This document shows, piece after piece, positions 6,391 through 9,239 of a stretch of 9,239 bases of DNA. The stretch lies in assembly GCA_905214265.1 (NCBI GenBank), contig CAJMLQ010000116.1, forward strand, positions 1 through 9,239, written 5' to 3'. Source of the stretch: an uncultured bacterium (lineage in GTDB: Bacteria > Bacillota > Clostridia > Oscillospirales > Ruminococcaceae). A model generated the notes under the pieces. It made no database searches, was not told the origin of the DNA, and saw only the letters and a program-made list of their open reading frames with translations. Position numbers and translations under genes: made by a program. The stretch's first letter is position 1. Each line of letters starts with the position of its first letter.

Positions 6391-7083
6391 ATGTTGGAAG
6401 CATTGAAAGAAGCGGTCTGCCAGGCCAACCTGCAGCTGCCTGAGCTGGGACTGGTGGTTTTTACATGGGGGAATGTCTCCGGTATCGACCGGGAGCGGGG
6501 GCTTGTGGTGATCAAGCCCTCAGGAATCGCCTATAGCCGGCTGACGCCGGAGGACATGGTGGTGGTGGATTTGGACGGCCGGAAGGTGGAGGGAAAGTGG
6601 AACCCTTCGTCGGACACGCCGACCCATCTGGTGCTGTACCGGAATTTCCCGGGAATCGGGGGAGTGGTCCATACCCACTCTCGGTGGGCCGCCGCCTGGG
6701 CGCAGGCGGGGCGGGGCATTCCGGCCTACGGTACCACCCACGGTGATTACTTTTATGGGGAAGTACCCTGTACCAGGAAAATGACGCCGGAGGAGATTGC
6801 CGGAGAATATGAGGCAGAGACCGGAAATGTCATTGTTGAACGGTTCCAGGATTTGGATCCGGCGGATGTTCCGGCGGTGCTGGTCCATTCTCACGGGCCC
6901 TTTGCCTGGGGGAAGAATTGCGGAGAGGCCGTGTACCATGCGGCGGTACTGGAAGAAGTCGCCATGATGGCGGCGCAGACCGAACGCCTGATGGGCGGGC
7001 CGGGAGAGTCGATGCAGCAGGCGCTGCTGGACCGGCATTACCTTCGCAAACACGGGAAAAACGCTTATTACGGGCAGAAATAG
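6391..7083 (+). CDS. araD: L-ribulose-5-phosphate 4-epimerase AraD
   Basis: Zinc-dependent class II aldolase-family epimerase converting L-ribulose 5-phosphate to D-xylulose 5-phosphate. The 230 residues match the usual length (231 in E. coli). Visible residues corresponding to the E. coli enzyme are Asp75 in SSDTPTH, zinc ligands His94 and His96 in VVHTHSRW, Asp119 in THGDYFYG as catalytic acid/base, the HSHGPFAWG motif at 166-174 (His168 probably the third zinc ligand) and Tyr227 in the C-terminal AYYGQ. The Shine-Dalgarno GAGG (6379-6382) overlaps the araB stop codon and sits 8 bases before ATG 6391, so translation is probably coupled to araB. Its product feeds the same pool handled by the rpe gene at the left edge. 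UlaF/SgbE-type paralogues catalyse the same reaction, but the araB neighbour supports araD. Confidence 0.96.
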   Translation: MLEALKEAVCQANLQLPELGLVVFTWGNVSGIDRERGLVVIKPSGIAYSRLTPEDMVVVDLDGRKVEGKWNPSSDTPTHLVLYRNFPGIGGVVHTHSRWAAAWAQAGRGIPAYGTTHGDYFYGEVPCTRKMTPEEIAGEYEAETGNVIVERFQDLDPADVPAVLVHSHGPFAWGKNCGEAVYHAAVLEEVAMMAAQTERLMGGPGESMQQALLDRHYLRKHGKNAYYGQK

Positions 7084-7085
7084 AG

Positions 7086-7127
7086 AATGGACCTGTTGTG
7101 TAGCTTCCGCCTCACAACAGGTCCATT
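7086..7127. terminator. Perfect 15-bp stem-loop between convergent genes
   Basis: AATGGACCTGTTGTG (7086-7100) pairs without mismatch with CACAACAGGTCCATT (7113-7127) around a 12-base loop, starting 3 bases after the araD stop. On the + strand it is followed by TTAGCGGTTTATATTT, a poor, interrupted U-run; on the minus strand by CTCTATTTC. It probably acts as a (bidirectional) terminator for araD and the convergent regulator fragment, helped by stem strength more than by a U-tract. The AT-rich 7128-7179 gap behind it holds nothing else I can identify. Confidence 0.7.
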
Positions 7128-7179
7128 TAGCGGTTTATATTTATAATTGAAATTTAAGTAGAATCGTCCTAAGGTTCAT

Positions 7180-7596
7180 CTATTTGATACCGTATTTCAG
7201 AGCGTATTCCGTTACTTTTTCAACCCAATGGGGATGTTGGAATCCCTTTTTGATATCGGAAAGGTCGATATAGGCCCCGTGTGCAATATTTTGAACCGTC
7301 GCTTCTGCAATCATCGCTTCTTTGGTATAAGAATCTGATAAATATTTCTCGAATTCGATATTCATCCGGCTGTCGATTCCATCCATTGCACCAATATAAA
7401 ACAAGTTGTCTTTTCCGAGCAATTGCCCTATTTTTTCAAAACATTCGATTCCTTCCCGCATTTGTTCTACAGAAATTTTACGTGTATATTCCATAATCCT
7501 TTTTCCCCCGTTTAAAATGCTGTCTGTTGTGGTTTCCAATATATTTGCCAAGTCAACCAGAAGGCTGACATCCGGCAGAGTCTCACCCGTTTCCCT
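7180..7596 (-). pseudogene. Headless XRE-type regulator fragment at element junction
   Basis: The minus-strand frame from 7596 to the TAG at 7182-7180 begins R-E-T-G-E-T-L-P-D-V-S-L-L-V-D-L-A-N-I-L, then TTTDSILNGG. This is the end of a helix-turn-helix_3 domain (typical form: S-x-W-E-x-G-x-x-x-P-D-x-x-L-L-x-x-L-A). The preceding half of the HTH is absent, and an in-frame TAA (7602-7600) stands two codons upstream of the homology. The Trp of the usual W-E is replaced by Arg/Leu codons, so the break lies at that codon. The remaining ~105 residues (MEYTRKISVEQM to KYGIK) form a C-terminal domain I do not recognise. An internal ATG at 7494 could give a 104-residue protein, but AAGGA only 2 bases before it is too close to be a good site. 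Base composition is clearly more AT-rich than the ara genes. The regulator call comes from pattern recognition of the HTH remnant. Confidence 0.72.
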
Positions 7597-7600
7597 TAGT
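7591..7600. other. Probable end of integrative element (att junction)
   Basis: Homology to an XRE regulator stops within these bases, and the sequence beyond leads into the recombinase gene. On the minus strand the junction reads AACTAAGGGAAAC. An uninterrupted gene would be expected to read TGG GAA ACG for Trp-Glu-Thr, so the shared bases GGGA or GGGAA mark the likely crossover. TnpX/TndX-type recombinases are known to use GA as the central dinucleotide, and a GA lies here at 7594-7593. The exact point is inferred; the other end of the element lies outside the window. Confidence 0.5.
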
Positions 7601-7603
7601 TAA

Positions 7604-7621
7604 AGATATTGTTGGGTATCT
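7604..7621. repeat. Short inverted repeat inside the element end
   Basis: AGATA (7604-7608) and TATCT (7617-7621) are inverted around an 8-base spacer, between the recombinase stop codon and the junction. It may be part of the recombinase-binding arm of the attachment site. It is short, so chance is a real alternative. Confidence 0.35.
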
Positions 7622-7630
7622 CAAGATGTG

Positions 7631-9239
7631 TCATTCGATTTTGCCGATAAAGCGGTAGAAGATTTCCACTTCCTGTTCCCGGCTTCCGTCCTCACTTTTG
7701 ACCGCTTCATGGACAAGGATTTTTTCAATCAGCGTATTCAGAAGTTCAGCCGTCAATTCTGTGGGATTGACATACTGTTTCATCAGACCTATCCACTTTT
7801 CAGCGTCAACCGCTGTCTGGGCGGCGACCTCCATCGCTTCGTGAAGCCGTTCAATTTTTGCGTCCAATTCTCGCTGTTCGCCCTGATACTTTTCGGACAG
7901 CATATTGAAATTGTATTCTGTAATGCGTCCGGCAGACCAGTCCTCATACATTTTTGCAAACAGGGTGTCTACTTCTGCTTTGCGCTTTTCCGCCTTTTTC
8001 AGTTCGGCTGTCTGCCGCTTCCTTGCAGTATTGCGTTCCTTGTCGCTGGCGTTAAGTAGCCGTTTCAGAAGTTTGTCCCCATCCTGCTGTGCCAGCACAG
8101 ACCAGTATTGCAGACGGGAAAGGACATAGGCGTAAAGCACATCATAGCGGATATAGTGCATGGAACACTGGTGCAATCCTTGCCCGTACTTGCTACAATG
8201 GTAGTGGGCATAGGGATTTTTGTTCTGGCTGTTCATACCATAGGCCAGCGACCAGCCGCAGTCCGCACATTTTACCAGCCCGGAAAATATCTGTGTTGTG
8301 CCGTTCTTCTGCCGTCTGCGCCTGTTGCAAATCTGCTCCTGTACTTGACGGAACACATCTTCGGAAATAATCGCTTCGTGGGTGTTCTCCACACGATACC
8401 ATTCCTCTTTTGGCTTGCGTACTTTCTTCTTGTTTTTGAATGAAATGTTGGTCTGCTTATTGTGGACGCTGTGTCCGATATAGGTTTCCTCTTTCAGAAT
8501 ACTTTTCACCTGCGCTATCGTCCACGCATAGGCTTTTTCCTCCGGCGCTCCGGCATAGATATTTGCGAAAGTGCCGTATCTCTGGAAATTCAGCCAGCCG
8601 GGAGTAGGTACTTTTTCTTCGACCAAAATCCGTGTAATGCTGGCGGCTCCCCGGCCATGAACGGCAAGGTCAAAAATCTTTTCGATAATCCACCTTGTTT
8701 CCGGGTCAATCAGAAGATGGCCTTTCTTATCTGGGTCTTTGACATAGCCAAGCGGAGCATAGGCTCCATAGTGTGCGCCATTTGCGAACCGTGTCCGCAT
8801 GGCCGCCTTTACCTTTTTGCTGGTCTGGCGGGCGTGCATTTCATTCAGAATGTTGAGGAATGGGGCAAGCTCATTCTCTCCGTTGATGGTGTCCACATTG
8901 TCATTGACAGCGATATAGCGGACGCCTTTGCTGGGAAAGTAGATTTCCGTGTACTGGCCGGTCAGAATGTAGTTTCTGCCTAAGCGGGATAAATCCTTCG
9001 TAACAACGCAGTTGATTTTCCCGTCCTCAATGTCATCAATCATTCTCTGAAAATCCGGCCTGTCAAAGTTCGTTCCAGACCATCCATCGTCGATATATTC
9101 ATCTATGACATTCAGGCCATGCTCGGCGGCATATTGCCGGAGCATCATGCGTTGTGTCTGAATACTCCCGCTTTCTCCTTGCAGTTCATCGTCCCGGCTC
9201 AATCTCATATAAAGCGCCGTGTTGTAAATCGTAGTATTG
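7631..9239 (-). CDS. Large serine recombinase (TnpX/TndX-like), N-terminus cut by edge
   Basis: Site-specific recombinase that integrates and excises its host element through a phosphoserine link. The frame is open to the right edge; codons upstream of ATG 9208 read N-T-T-I-Y-N-T-A-L-Y, the conserved N-terminal strand, so the true start lies outside and ATG 9208 is internal. About 535 residues are visible. Domains in order: the resolvase catalytic domain with nucleophile Ser (codon 9199-9197) in YMRLSRDD, and RPDFQRMIDDIEDG and KDLSRLGRN downstream; the Recombinase domain (PLGYVKDP, IIEKIFDLAVHGRG); a zinc beta-ribbon with CADC and later HCSKYGQGLHQC; a long Lys/Glu/Arg-rich coiled-coil region; and a C-terminal DUF4368-like end finishing EVEIFYRFIGKIE. 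All key residues are present, so it appears intact. Its stop (7633-7631) lies just inside the predicted element end. Family is sure; the subgroup is inferred. Confidence 0.94.
   Translation of the reverse strand, partial: NTTIYNTALYMRLSRDDELQGESGSIQTQRMMLRQYAAEHGLNVIDEYIDDGWSGTNFDRPDFQRMIDDIEDGKINCVVTKDLSRLGRNYILTGQYTEIYFPSKGVRYIAVNDNVDTINGENELAPFLNILNEMHARQTSKKVKAAMRTRFANGAHYGAYAPLGYVKDPDKKGHLLIDPETRWIIEKIFDLAVHGRGAASITRILVEEKVPTPGWLNFQRYGTFANIYAGAPEEKAYAWTIAQVKSILKEETYIGHSVHNKQTNISFKNKKKVRKPKEEWYRVENTHEAIISEDVFRQVQEQICNRRRRQKNGTTQIFSGLVKCADCGWSLAYGMNSQNKNPYAHYHCSKYGQGLHQCSMHYIRYDVLYAYVLSRLQYWSVLAQQDGDKLLKRLLNASDKERNTARKRQTAELKKAEKRKAEVDTLFAKMYEDWSAGRITEYNFNMLSEKYQGEQRELDAKIERLHEAMEVAAQTAVDAEKWIGLMKQYVNPTELTAELLNTLIEKILVHEAVKSEDGSREQEVEIFYRFIGKIE

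Larger units (their letters stand above)
7597..9239. mobile_element. Left end of a serine-recombinase integrative element (partial)
   Basis: From the junction near 7597 to the right edge the window holds only a large serine recombinase, whose 3' end faces the boundary and lies about 35 bases from it. This is a common arrangement at the ends of Tn4451/Tn5397-like transposons and Firmicutes conjugative elements. The base composition differs from the GC-rich backbone. No cargo, mobilisation or conjugation gene is visible because the element continues beyond 9239, so its type cannot be stated. Confidence 0.6.

Noticed and set aside
7281..8983. Several + strand frames opposite the regulator fragment and recombinase
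   Set aside because: All are shadows of the minus-strand genes; the recombinase has a complete domain series on the other strand.
1..9239. CRISPR arrays, tRNA or rRNA genes, riboswitches
   Set aside because: No spaced direct repeats, cloverleaf-like sequences or known aptamer cores were seen on reading both strands.

Overview
The window looks like a chromosomal segment of a GC-rich, gut-type Clostridia (Bacillota, possibly Oscillospiraceae). This rests on strong purine-rich Shine-Dalgarno sites, sigma-A type promoters, a CapA-like lipoprotein, an aldo/keto reductase fused to a ferredoxin domain, and a TnpX/TndX-type large serine recombinase. The taxon is an inference from gene content and style; no marker gene is present.

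Layout. Positions 1-539 (minus) hold a ribulose-phosphate 3-epimerase (rpe) whose C-terminus runs off the left edge; its near-consensus promoter is at 594-622. Divergently, 823-2055 encodes a CapA-family (PGA_cap) metallophosphatase-like lipoprotein. A near-perfect sigma-A promoter overlaps its stop codon and drives a two-gene unit: a COG1453-type aldo/keto reductase with two [4Fe-4S] motifs (2115-3251) and a fold-type I PLP aminotransferase (3272-4471). This unit ends in an intrinsic terminator (4483-4517). Next comes a promoter region with dyads and a structured leader, then araB (ribulokinase, 4716-6380) and araD (L-ribulose-5-phosphate 4-epimerase, 6391-7083), apparently translationally coupled. 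A perfect 15-bp stem-loop (7086-7127) closes this block.

The right part is different. It is visibly more AT-rich and entirely on the minus strand. It holds a headless fragment of an XRE-type regulator (about 7180-7596). The reading frame breaks inside the helix-turn-helix domain, where the Trp of the usual W-E motif would be. About 35 bases beyond the break lies the stop codon of a large serine recombinase (7631 to the right edge, N-terminus cut off). The simplest reading is that the left end of an integrative element lies at about 7591-7600, and that the element inserted into the regulator gene.

How the genes work together. AraB makes L-ribulose 5-phosphate, AraD converts it to D-xylulose 5-phosphate, and Rpe interconverts D-xylulose 5-phosphate and D-ribulose 5-phosphate, so three pentose enzymes lie within 7 kb. 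L-arabinose isomerase (araA), a transporter and an AraR-type regulator are not in the window. The reductase and the aminotransferase form one transcription unit, but their shared substrate cannot be read from the sequence. I see no clearly new system in the backbone. The element/regulator junction and the regulatory dyads are the parts most worth a second look.
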